Of a stretch of DNA of 64,000 bases, positions 34,752-42,832 are shown piece after piece. Source of the stretch: an uncultured Eubacteriales bacterium (GTDB lineage Bacteria; Bacillota; Clostridia; Peptostreptococcales; Anaerovoracaceae); NCBI GenBank assembly GCA_902786815.1, contig CADADV010000003.1, positions 62,001-126,000 on the forward strand. The letters are read 5' to 3'. The position numbers were made by a program, and so were the translations under genes. Every line of letters begins with the position of its first letter. The first letter of the stretch is position 1. The notes under the pieces are model-generated. The model was given only the letters and a program-made list of their open reading frames with translations. It ran no database searches and had not been told where the DNA came from.

Positions 34752-36083
34752 TTATACCCTCCTTATGGCAATATACTTATCTGTAACTTCTGTAACCTGT
34801 CCCGGTATGCTGGCGTGGATCGGTGCGCCCAATGCCTTCTCCGGAATCTGTCCTATCATCTGACCGACACTGACGGTCTCGCCTACGCTGACGATCGGGG
34901 TGCACGGTGCGCCGACGTGCTGGCTCAGCGGGATCTTCACCTCTGCAGGTGTTACGCCCTGTGTCGTGACAGGAGCTGGTTTATCAAATGCTTTCAGTCC
35001 GAGCCTTGCGATCAGCCGCTTGCTGGGCACCAGTCTGAAAGGTCTTGAGATACGTGCCTTGTACTGTTTCTCTTTATCCGCCTCATATTTGATCTTCTCT
35101 GCCATCATTTCATTACGCAGTCTCAGATTGTTCAGACGCGGATGCAGATTGGCCGGACAGGAGAAGTACTCGCAAAGGTTGCACTGGCAGCACAGCTGCG
35201 CCATTGTCTTGCCTTTCACGTCATCCAGTCCGTAATTCGTGATACGCATCGTCTTGTGCGGCTCCATATCGTGTCCGATCAGAAATCTCGGACAAAGGTC
35301 CGTACACATGCGGCACTGCTCACATGTTGCCCGGTTGACTTTGCGGGCCTGATCCAGTGTGCATGATTTCTTGCGGATCAGCGGATGATTCTTCTTCAGG
35401 ATGACGTATCCTTTGTTCTTCTTGACAACGGAACCGTTCCTGTCTTCGAGCAGCGGGCCCATCATCGGACCGCCATCGATGATCTCATACTGTGAGAAAT
35501 CTTCGATGCCTGACTGCTTCAGAACATCCATGACCGGCGTTCCTACCGGTACCTTGAAGGTCTTCCTCTCAGGAATATCTCCTGCCAGGGTCACCCACGT
35601 TTCCGTGACCGGCTGTCCCTGGGAAGCGAGATAGACATTCATGGCTGTCTCAGCATTCAGCACGACGCATCCGCACATGATCGGAATACCTGTTTCCGGA
35701 ACGGTCCTGCCGGTCAGCTCATAGACGAGAACCTGCTCGTCGCCTGCCGGATAGATGTCCGGCAGAATGCCGACTGACACATAGTCTCCCATGCCGAGCC
35801 GTGCGATGGTGTCTTCCAGAATCTGAATGACATCTCCGTGCTTGCCTTTGATTCCTATGATTGCCTTCTTCGCGTTGACCTGACGGCCTGCCATTTCGAA
35901 GCCGCGGATGATTTCCTCAGGGTACATGGCCATGATCTGCTGGTCTACCCTGAGCAGCGGTTCACATTCCGCACCATTGAGAAGAATGTATTCCGCCTCT
36001 GCATTCAGTTTGACGTGGGTCGGGAATCCGGCGCCGCCGGCTCCGATGATCCCTGCGTCCCTTACCTGATCAAGCAAACTCAT
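34752..36083 (-). CDS. pduS: PduS-like RnfC-domain electron carrier
   Basis: A 443-residue protein related to RnfC and PduS. The N-terminal part has GIIGAGGAGFPTHVKL and the FMN/NADH-binding segment NGAECEPLLRVD. Two 4Fe-4S motifs lie in CEQCRMCTDLCPRF (about 257-270) and CCQCNLCEYFSCP (about 298-310). A C-terminal barrel-sandwich-like segment (SVGETVSVGQMIGQI) completes the family layout. Known PduS recycles cofactors across the shell together with PduT. No alcohol dehydrogenase is encoded here, so this carrier may be the route for NADH reoxidation. Confidence 0.9.
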   Translation of the reverse strand: MSLLDQVRDAGIIGAGGAGFPTHVKLNAEAEYILLNGAECEPLLRVDQQIMAMYPEEIIRGFEMAGRQVNAKKAIIGIKGKHGDVIQILEDTIARLGMGDYVSVGILPDIYPAGDEQVLVYELTGRTVPETGIPIMCGCVVLNAETAMNVYLASQGQPVTETWVTLAGDIPERKTFKVPVGTPVMDVLKQSGIEDFSQYEIIDGGPMMGPLLEDRNGSVVKKNKGYVILKKNHPLIRKKSCTLDQARKVNRATCEQCRMCTDLCPRFLIGHDMEPHKTMRITNYGLDDVKGKTMAQLCCQCNLCEYFSCPANLHPRLNNLRLRNEMMAEKIKYEADKEKQYKARISRPFRLVPSKRLIARLGLKAFDKPAPVTTQGVTPAEVKIPLSQHVGAPCTPIVSVGETVSVGQMIGQIPEKALGAPIHASIPGQVTEVTDKYIAIRRV

Positions 36084-36101
36084 CTTTTCCTCTCCTACTT
36101 G

Positions 36102-36362
36102 TTAAAACTCGCAATCTTCGTCGATGATACCCACGACCGCGGCGTCTGTCGGGATCGCGTCATCACCGGCCATTCTTCTAGCTGACGAACCAAGAGCGAC
36201 CAGAACGCGTTCGCCAACACCTGCGCCGACTGTATCGATTGCTACTACACGCTGGCCATCGTCTCTGCCGCCGATCACTTCGACGAGCATCAGCTTGTAA
36301 CCATTCAGCAGATCAGTCTTTCTTGTCGACCAAATGTTGTCTACTACTTTCGCTGTAAGCAT
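36102..36362 (-). CDS. eutN: BMC-P vertex protein (EutN/CcmL type)
   Basis: An 86-residue pentameric vertex protein. The EutN/CcmL pattern is evident: MLTAKVVDNIWSTRKTDLLNGYKLMLVEVIGG, then VVAIDTVGAGVGERVLVALGSSARR, then DAAVVGIIDEDCEF. Pentamers of this family cap the twelve corners of the shell, so one such gene is essential for closure. It lies between the divergent BMC-H and the PduS-like gene. Confidence 0.95.
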   Translation of the reverse strand: MLTAKVVDNIWSTRKTDLLNGYKLMLVEVIGGRDDGQRVVAIDTVGAGVGERVLVALGSSARRMAGDDAIPTDAAVVGIIDEDCEF

Positions 36363-36367
36363 TTCCT

Positions 36368-36676
36368 TTATTCACCCTTCTTTCGTCTTTCTTCCGCATC
36401 ATCCTTGATTGCCTTGATGGCTGCCTCGACTGACGCGGTATCTCCAAATATAGCTAACATTATCATATTCTGCGGACAGCTTCCGCGAATATCTTCTACG
36501 GTAACGCCGACTGTCTTTTCGGCGATATCGGACGCCACGACCATCTCGATCAGCTTCCCCTGGACGAGCCCTACTGCGTCAATGTTTTCGGGTCTCTGAT
36601 CCTTTGGGGAGCCTTTGCGATGCATCAGGATATCGATCGTTCCTTTTGATGGCGTCTTTATGATCCTGAAATCCAT
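36368..36676 (-). CDS. divergent BMC-domain protein with N-terminal extension
   Basis: A 102-residue protein whose residues of about 36-95 align with a BMC domain (AVGLVQGKLIEMVVASDIAEKT ... MIMLAIFGDTASVEAAIKAI). The N-terminal extension of about 35 residues (RIIKTPSKGTIDILMHRKGSPKDQ) and the charged C-terminus are unlike the canonical shell proteins. It lies between eutJ and eutN genes with 5-base spacing to the latter. It may be a specialised facet protein or regulator of pore traffic. Start ATG has two GGAG-type ribosome binding sites upstream. Confidence 0.8.
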   Translation of the reverse strand: MDFRIIKTPSKGTIDILMHRKGSPKDQRPENIDAVGLVQGKLIEMVVASDIAEKTVGVTVEDIRGSCPQNMIMLAIFGDTASVEAAIKAIKDDAEERRKKGE

Positions 36677-36713
36677 GGCGCTCCTTTCTCCTCTTGACTA
36701 TAAAAACTTACTG

Positions 36714-37568
36714 TTAATACATTTCTTCCTGTTTGCAGCTGAGTGCGATTCCCAGCGGTGTCACGAACATCGGATTTTTAGGCTTGTACACCGGAATCCC
36801 CAGTCTCTTCTCAAGCGCTTTCTCGATACCTGTCAGGCAGGCTGTGCCTCCTACCAGGCAGATGGAATCCACATCGTGTCCCTCGATCTGCCGCTTTATG
36901 ATCGTCGCGCATTTGTCGATGACCGGGCCCATGACCGGGAAGATCTCTCTGTGATTCTTCTCGTCGCGCTTGTAGAGTTCTGCTTCTTCGTACGGCATCT
37001 TGTACGCGCCGGCCAGTACAAGTGAGAAATGGGTTCCTCCGGTCGGTTCATCGGCAATGTAGACGACTTCGCCATCCTTGAAGATCGAAATACCTGTCGT
37101 ACCGCCTCCGATGTCTACCACCGCGCCGTTCTCCAGTTTCAGTACCTGGTTGGCTGCGGTCGGTTCATCGAGTACATTGCTGACTTCGAAACCTGCGCCT
37201 CTGACAACGTTCGCGACTGCGCCGCCGTCCACGTTCTCTGTTCCCGGCGGGATCGCTGCTGCTGCGTAGATCAGTTCGTCCACGCCGAGCGCTTCTTCCA
37301 GTTTCTCTTTCATTTCCCTGACCATGTGGATCGCGCCGACATAATCAACGACCATGCCGTCCCGTACCACGGTAGCGTACTTGTACGCGCCTGCAACCGG
37401 TTCGAAGTTCTCATCCAGTACCACGACTACCACGCAGGCGGTACCAAGGTCCACGCCGACGTAATAGATTGGTTCTTTTTTCTCCGAACGGATCGGGTGC
37501 TCGACTACTCGCTCAAACTTCTCTACCAGTGTGTCACAGTAATCAAAGTTTATGCTTTTCTCTGACAT
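36714..37568 (-). CDS. eutJ: EutJ-like actin-fold ATPase
   Basis: A 284-residue protein of the EutJ family (actin/Hsp70-like ATPase fold). GGAGG six bases before ATG 37568 supports this start. Phosphate and nucleotide motifs: GVDLGTACVVVVVLDE (phosphate 1), VVDIGGGTTGISIF (phosphate 2), and SICLVGGTACLTGIEKALE (adenosine). The family was described as a reactivation or chaperone factor. It overlaps the upstream EutT-like gene by 19 bases. Its role in a compartment without a B12 enzyme is unclear; it may act as a shell or GRE chaperone. Confidence 0.9.
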   Translation of the reverse strand: MSEKSINFDYCDTLVEKFERVVEHPIRSEKKEPIYYVGVDLGTACVVVVVLDENFEPVAGAYKYATVVRDGMVVDYVGAIHMVREMKEKLEEALGVDELIYAAAAIPPGTENVDGGAVANVVRGAGFEVSNVLDEPTAANQVLKLENGAVVDIGGGTTGISIFKDGEVVYIADEPTGGTHFSLVLAGAYKMPYEEAELYKRDEKNHREIFPVMGPVIDKCATIIKRQIEGHDVDSICLVGGTACLTGIEKALEKRLGIPVYKPKNPMFVTPLGIALSCKQEEMY

Positions 37569-38227
37569 CCTTCTCCTCCGAACGCTGCGCATATCATCTG
37601 ATTCAGCTGATTAATGATCTGGCAGACACGCTCAGGGATCTCCTTGTTGGTGCAGCGTACTTCCATTAGTACGACCAGGAATTCGTGCAGCGCGCATCTC
37701 AGCCTATGCAAATGCAGTATCTCCCTGCCTTTCGCCATCTGAAGATGGAAACTGGTGATTGCAAAACAATCTTCCATCTCGCAGGAGAAATTATCTCCGT
37801 TGATACCGCTGCAGGGCGTGCATGGCAGTGCCGGGAAACTGCGTCCTTCTTCGTTCATCGCTTTGATGTCGTTGAAGTTTTCTCCCAGCTCCAGCACCTT
37901 CTGCGCCATCACCGGATCCTGATCGATGATGTCGCTGGCTGTCTGTAAGAACAGCGCGCCGGTCGATCTTAAGGATGCCTCCAGACGTTTTTTGTTGAGA
38001 AGATCCGGGGTTCCGCCGTTTGCCGATCTGTTCTGATTGTACTGGCCGACCACAACGCCGTCGCCGACCTGCATTGCCTCCCCATCAGCAGAGTACACGC
38101 TGATGTGACGATCCTGCAGGAACTGTCTGGCTCCCGGTGTCAGTCTCGTACCCGTATCAAGCTTATAGCTCGTGAACGGCGTGACCTTGTAAATCGTTCT
38201 CAAATCTTCTTCAGTAATATACTTCAT
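37550..38227 (-). CDS. EutT-like protein
   Basis: A 225-residue protein. The first 60 residues resemble the opening of EutT (EEDLRTIYKVTPFTSYKLDTGTRLTPGARQFLQDR), followed by a helical bundle region of EutT type (LLNKKRLEASLRSTGALFLQTASDI, ALHEFLVVLMEVRC). EutT is an adenosyltransferase for B12, but here the enzyme of the compartment is a glycyl radical enzyme, so the protein probably has another role or is a relic. Cys-rich segments (LPCTPCSGINGDNFSCEMEDC) could bind metal. ATGA overlap joins it to the EutP gene upstream. Confidence 0.7.
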   Translation of the reverse strand: MKYITEEDLRTIYKVTPFTSYKLDTGTRLTPGARQFLQDRHISVYSADGEAMQVGDGVVVGQYNQNRSANGGTPDLLNKKRLEASLRSTGALFLQTASDIIDQDPVMAQKVLELGENFNDIKAMNEEGRSFPALPCTPCSGINGDNFSCEMEDCFAITSFHLQMAKGREILHLHRLRCALHEFLVVLMEVRCTNKEIPERVCQIINQLNQMICAAFGGEGCQRKA

Positions 38228-38685
38228 TGATCTTTGTCCCTTTCAATCATGAACTCTCGTAAATGATTTTTTAGTTCTTCGATCCCCGTATTCTCTGTCA
38301 GGCTGACCGGGAAATACGGTGGTTCTACTCCAATGGTTTTTAACTGCTTTTCGCATATTGCCCTGTTCTCCGGTTTCTGATCGGCCTTCATGATGACTCC
38401 TGTCACCGGACACCGGAAAACTCTGGCAAATCCTGGAGAATATATTTCGGTAACATTGCTCTGATCCACCAGGATCAGGATGTGTCCCGCATTGTTTTGT
38501 GCTGCGGATATGAGGTGTTTGTACATCCATGGGTTCTCAAGGTAAGAACCGGGGACATCGATGGTGTACTTCCCAAAAATCATATCCTGCGTTTTTCTGA
38601 GCGGACCGTGATAATCGTTGATGGCGTTGACCAAAGAGGTTTTGCCCGATTTGCCCGCGCCGATAACCATGATTTTGCGCCTCAT
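38224..38685 (-). CDS. EutP/PduV-like small GTPase
   Basis: A 153-residue P-loop protein of the EutP/PduV family. G1 is GAGKSGKTS near residue 8, the Walker B/G3 region is DVPGSYLEN, and NQKD-like MKADQ serves as G4. PduV has been reported to associate with the compartment exterior; the family's precise job is unsettled. Start and stop overlap both neighbours by 4 bases. A second EutP-like gene is at 46401-46892. Confidence 0.88.
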   Translation of the reverse strand: MRRKIMVIGAGKSGKTSLVNAINDYHGPLRKTQDMIFGKYTIDVPGSYLENPWMYKHLISAAQNNAGHILILVDQSNVTEIYSPGFARVFRCPVTGVIMKADQKPENRAICEKQLKTIGVEPPYFPVSLTENTGIEELKNHLREFMIERDKDQ

Positions 38686-39041
38686 GTCTTCGTCACCGTC
38701 ACTGTCGTGAAGTCCATCAGATCGTGCAGTGTCTGCGTAACCGCAGTCAGTGCCGTTTCCACACTGTCTACATCCCCTGCGATGACGACCGAACCGGTGA
38801 AACGGTCCAGAAAACCGATTTCCACCTGTGCGGCCTTTGTCGCGATATCCGCAGCGATGATCGCTGTTTCATAGGGCGACAGTGTGAGTATTCCGATGGC
38901 GCCCAGATCGTCGATGCCGAGGCGCTCGTAGATATCCGAGACCGGTGCGGCGATGACATGCGCGATCGTCACCTGTTTGCCGGGTACCGACTCTTCGATG
39001 ACACGATTCAGTTGTTGCTTTCCATCGTCGAGAAATCCCAT
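38682..39041 (-). CDS. permuted BMC-H shell protein (EutS/PduU/CutR type)
   Basis: A 119-residue circularly permuted BMC-domain protein: RVIEESVPGKQVTIAHVIA at the N-terminus, then AIGILTLSPYETAIIAADIATKAA and GFLDRFTGSVVIAGDVDSVETAL. This is the EutS/PduU/CutR class, which forms bent or beta-barrel-capped hexamers. It lies between cutD and the EutP-like gene. Two further proteins of this class are encoded on the other strand at 45454-45834 and 45939-46388. Confidence 0.92.
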   Translation of the reverse strand: MGFLDDGKQQLNRVIEESVPGKQVTIAHVIAAPVSDIYERLGIDDLGAIGILTLSPYETAIIAADIATKAAQVEIGFLDRFTGSVVIAGDVDSVETALTAVTQTLHDLMDFTTVTVTKT

Positions 39042-39077
39042 ACTGTTTCCTTCGTCTGATCGCTAATGCCTTCTTAC

Positions 39078-40025
39078 CTAGTGCCTGATCACGGATACCG
39101 GCAGATCATACTTGCTGATCCACCCCTCGATACGGTCCAGATCTTCCTGCTCCAGCTTCACCTCGTCGGTGATCGCGTATTCCATATCCAGCTGGCCGTA
39201 TTTGTTTACGCCCATCTTGTGATACGGCAGCAGGTCGATTCCCTTGAAATTTTTGAGATCCTTGTACGGAAGCAAAAATTCCATGGTGTTCTCGATCTCT
39301 TCCTGACTGTCGTTGACGCCTTTTAACATCGGCATCCGGATCTGGACATTGTGTCTGCCCTCGAGCAGAGTCGCCAGATTGTCAAGAATGATCTCGTTGC
39401 GCACTCCTGTCAGCTCGCTGTGGCGGTCTGAGTCAAAGTGCTTGATATCAAACAGGAACAGGTCCACAAACTCGGCCAGTTTCAGGATCGTTTCCTTCTT
39501 ACAGTAGCCGCATGTTTCGATTGCGGTGTTGATCCCTTCCTGTTTCGCTGCCTGCAGCAGTGAGAGCGCAGCCTCCGGCTGAGCGGTGCATTCACCGCCG
39601 CCGAGCGTGACTCCGCCGCCTGAAACATCGTAGAATCCGCGGTCTTCCCGGACGACTTCCATCAGTTCGGAAATCGTCTTTGTCTCTCCGCAGATATCGA
39701 TCGCGTTGTACAGGCAGGCATCTTCACAGGCCCTGCATCCCACGCAGTCGATGCTGCGGTCCACGAAATGTCCGTCGGGACCCATCTGATGGATTCCGAC
39801 AGGACAAACCGGAACGCATGCTCCACAGGAGACGCAGACATCGCTCTTGAACATCACCTGTGTCTTACGCAGCAAGCCTTCAGGATTAGCGCACCATTTG
39901 CATCTCAACGGACAACCCTTAAAGAATACCAGTGTCCTGACACCCGGGCCGTCGTGCATATTATATTTTTGAATATTGAATATGACCGCTTTACGTTCGA
40001 TCAAATCTCCATTCTTACCACTCAT
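39078..40025 (-). CDS. cutD: choline TMA-lyase activating enzyme (radical SAM)
   Basis: A 315-residue glycyl-radical-enzyme activase. I start at ATG 40025 because AAGGAG lies 9 bases upstream; an ATG 21 bases earlier would make that sequence coding. The radical SAM cluster motif is in FFKGCPLRCKWC (C-x3-C-x2-C). A ferredoxin-like insert carries two further 4Fe-4S motifs, CVSCGACVPVCP and CVGCRACEDAC, as in CutD and related activases. GGGVTLGGGE is the SAM-binding glycine region. It follows the CutC gene and should generate the radical at G869 of CutC. Confidence 0.95.
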   Translation of the reverse strand: MSGKNGDLIERKAVIFNIQKYNMHDGPGVRTLVFFKGCPLRCKWCANPEGLLRKTQVMFKSDVCVSCGACVPVCPVGIHQMGPDGHFVDRSIDCVGCRACEDACLYNAIDICGETKTISELMEVVREDRGFYDVSGGGVTLGGGECTAQPEAALSLLQAAKQEGINTAIETCGYCKKETILKLAEFVDLFLFDIKHFDSDRHSELTGVRNEIILDNLATLLEGRHNVQIRMPMLKGVNDSQEEIENTMEFLLPYKDLKNFKGIDLLPYHKMGVNKYGQLDMEYAITDEVKLEQEDLDRIEGWISKYDLPVSVIRH

Positions 40026-40114
40026 GGCATGCTTCTCCTTCAGCATCGATAGTCTATTCTTGTAAAGTCTCCTCGCCGCCGCTCTGCCTTCGTCAGTCGC
40101 GGGGTTAGGTCATT

Positions 40115-42799
40115 TTAGAAGTGTGTCAGCATTGTACGGCTGATGATCTCATCCTGTACATCCTTGCACAGTTCTGTGAAGAACGCGGAGTATCCGGCAA
40201 CACGTACAACCAGATCTCTGTAGCTGTCCGGATCCTTCTGAGCAGCCAGCATGTCTTCGTTGTTGACATAGTTGAACTGCATCTCGCCGTTTCCGAACAT
40301 ACTAGCTGTTCTCAGCAGTGTGATGATACCCTGCTCGCCTTCCGGCGTATCCAGGATACCCGGCATCAGCTTGAAGTTATGTACAAGACCGATGTTCATG
40401 TCGTCATTCGCCATCTTGGATACGGACTTGATGATAGCCGTCGGGCCCTTGAAGTCTGCACCCTGTGTCGGTGAAATACCGTCGGACAGCGGCGTCCATG
40501 CCTTACGTCCGTTAGCGGATGCTCCGGTCAGCTGACCGAACGGCGTGTTGTTCGAGATGGACAGTGTGCCGTGGGACAGTCTGGAGTACAGTGTCTTGTA
40601 TTTCTTGTGCTCATGCTCTGTGAAGTCGATGATGTCGTTGCAGAAGAAGTCTGCGTAGTCATCGTCATTACCATACTTCGGAGCAGCCAGGCAGTCTTTC
40701 TGTACCTGCTCATATCCGACGAAGTCAGCCTTCAGTGCTTCGTTCAGCTGATCCAGCGTGTACTTCTTGTCGTCGAATACCAGCTTCTTGATTGCTGCCA
40801 TGGAGTCAGCGTATGTAGCAAGGCCGGACCATACAACGCCAGGTCCGAAGTTGTACATCGCGCCGCCTGCTTCTACGCCGCGGCCCTTTTCCATGCAGCC
40901 TTCGAACATGATGGACATGAGCGGCTTCGGTGCCAGTTCCTTATGGACTCTCTGTGAGATAACCGTCATGACGGATGTCCACTTGGTCATGTAGGAAATG
41001 GTTGCCTTTACAGCTGCGTCGAATTCTTCGAATGTCTTGTAGTTGCAGAGGTCTCCCAGATCCGGTGTGACCTGCTTGCCGTACCAGAGCGGAACGCCGT
41101 GGTTCAGTGTCAGCTCGATGGCGATCGGCCACTGTGTGTATGAAGTGGATGTCCACTGATACAGTCTGCCGGCCTTCTGCGGTTCTACGCATCCCATCAG
41201 GCAGTAGTCTCTGGCGTCTTCTACGTCGATGCCCTTCGCGAGCATCATCTTGATATGTGTATCGTCGAAGTGGCATGCCGGGAATCCCATTCCTGCTCTT
41301 ACTACATCAACGATCTTTTCCATGTATTTCTGCGGTGACTTGTTGTGGATACGGCAGGCCAGTGACGGCTGATAGATCTTGGTGAATCTTACTGCATCCA
41401 TCAGCAGGTATGTCAGGTCGTTTGTAGCATCCTCGCCCTTACGGGTAACGCCGCCGACGCACATGTTTACGAATGGCTGGTATCCTGCGAAGAACTTGGA
41501 AGCGCCTTCACTGGTTACCCACATCATCTCGGACATCTTGATCAGCATGCAGCTTGCCAGCTCGAATGCCTGATACTGTGTCATTCTGCCGGATTCGATG
41601 TCCGCCTTGTAGAACGGATACATGTACTGGTCAACACGGCCGATGGACATTCCTGTCTGGTTCTCTTCGACCGGAAGCAGTGACTCGATGGTCCATACTG
41701 ACTGGATCGCTTCCCAGAAGTTTTCAGGCTTTCTGGCCGGAACCTTCAGGTTGACTTCTGAGATTCTCATCAGTTCCTGCTTACGTACAGGATCGTTGCA
41801 CTGTGCTGCCAGCTGTGCTGCGTATTCTGACATTCTTCTTGCGTAGATCATGACACCTTCTGTTGTGTCGATAACGCCTTTGTAGAAGTAGATCTTGTCG
41901 ATGTCTTCAGGATTTGCATAATCCAGCTCTGCCAGATGTGCTTTTGCTTCATCCTGGATGTCCTGCATACCCTTCTTCATCAGGATGACGTCGTAACCCG
42001 GGTTGGAGTCTCCGCCGCCGTTCTCTGCGTGGTAGGAGCAGTCGGATACGTATGATTCACCGGACAGTTCCCAGCCGCCGCACTCTCTGTACTGGTCATA
42101 GCAGTGCTCCGCGACTGACTTGCCTCTCCAGAACGGGATCAGCTCATCCTTGATGTATCTCTTGTCTTCTTCGGAAATGAAGAACGGGTCCTGCGGTCTT
42201 GTTGCGATGGTCTCAAGTTCATCTTCCATCCACTCCCACGCGATATCCGGGGAGAATGCTCCGACACGCGGGCCGCCTGTCGGGTTACCTACGATCAGTT
42301 CGTTGTCCTGAATGATCAAAGGTGCTGTTTCGCAGCAGCGTCTGAATGCTTTTGCTCTCAGGATGATCTTCGGCATGCCCGGATGCTCTTTCGTTACTTC
42401 TGTTACCGCTCTCGCACGGAATGTGGAGATGGACGGTACCTGCTTACGGTAGTTGTCCTTCAGTGCCAGAATACGAGGTGTCGGACCATCCGGCTGCCAG
42501 CCTGGATCTGTCGGAGCAACTGCTGCTGCCGGAGCTGCTGCCGGAGCTGCCGCTGGAGCTGCTGCTGGCGCTCCGCTGTAAAATCTGTTTGCGGGGACGC
42601 CGCACATGGGGCATGTTGCCGGTGGATTCGGGCCTTCATAGACATAGCCGCAATCCGCACATGTCCATTTCTGGGTTGCCTCTTTCTGGGCAATGTTGCT
42701 CGTTACGCCTTCGAACATTCTCTTGAGGGCTTCTCTTTCCTCAGGAGACATGTCTTTCGTGGCGGCTGCCAGCTTTTCTGAAAATTCACGAATATCCAA
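40115..42799 (-). CDS. cutC: choline trimethylamine-lyase with N-terminal rubredoxin-like domain
   Basis: An 894-residue glycyl radical enzyme that cleaves choline to trimethylamine and acetaldehyde. Start is TTG at 42799 (AGGGAGG upstream). Residues recalled for Desulfovibrio CutC (846 residues) as choline-binding or catalytic, Y208, D216, F395, C489, E491, T502, Y506 and radical G821, appear here as Y256, D264, F443, C537, E539, T550, Y554 and G869, all at offset +48. The D264/Y256 pair separates CutC from glycerol, propanediol and isethionate enzymes. Residues 1-32 form an amphipathic helix (encapsulation-like). Residues 45-75 are a rubrerythrin-type rubredoxin domain (C47, C50, C63, C66), then an Ala/Pro linker to about 95. 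This extension accounts for the 48 extra residues. Confidence 0.95.
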   Translation of the reverse strand: MDIREFSEKLAAATKDMSPEEREALKRMFEGVTSNIAQKEATQKWTCADCGYVYEGPNPPATCPMCGVPANRFYSGAPAAAPAAAPAAAPAAAVAPTDPGWQPDGPTPRILALKDNYRKQVPSISTFRARAVTEVTKEHPGMPKIILRAKAFRRCCETAPLIIQDNELIVGNPTGGPRVGAFSPDIAWEWMEDELETIATRPQDPFFISEEDKRYIKDELIPFWRGKSVAEHCYDQYRECGGWELSGESYVSDCSYHAENGGGDSNPGYDVILMKKGMQDIQDEAKAHLAELDYANPEDIDKIYFYKGVIDTTEGVMIYARRMSEYAAQLAAQCNDPVRKQELMRISEVNLKVPARKPENFWEAIQSVWTIESLLPVEENQTGMSIGRVDQYMYPFYKADIESGRMTQYQAFELASCMLIKMSEMMWVTSEGASKFFAGYQPFVNMCVGGVTRKGEDATNDLTYLLMDAVRFTKIYQPSLACRIHNKSPQKYMEKIVDVVRAGMGFPACHFDDTHIKMMLAKGIDVEDARDYCLMGCVEPQKAGRLYQWTSTSYTQWPIAIELTLNHGVPLWYGKQVTPDLGDLCNYKTFEEFDAAVKATISYMTKWTSVMTVISQRVHKELAPKPLMSIMFEGCMEKGRGVEAGGAMYNFGPGVVWSGLATYADSMAAIKKLVFDDKKYTLDQLNEALKADFVGYEQVQKDCLAAPKYGNDDDYADFFCNDIIDFTEHEHKKYKTLYSRLSHGTLSISNNTPFGQLTGASANGRKAWTPLSDGISPTQGADFKGPTAIIKSVSKMANDDMNIGLVHNFKLMPGILDTPEGEQGIITLLRTASMFGNGEMQFNYVNNEDMLAAQKDPDSYRDLVVRVAGYSAFFTELCKDVQDEIISRTMLTHF

Positions 42800-42832
42800 T
42801 GTTCTACCTCCCTTTCTTTAGGTTTATAGTTC

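Noticed and set aside
40115-42799. The glycyl radical enzyme as propanediol or glycerol dehydratase, or isethionate lyase
   Set aside because: The seven recalled CutC choline-site positions and the radical Gly all fit at a constant +48 offset, including the Asp/Tyr pair specific for choline.
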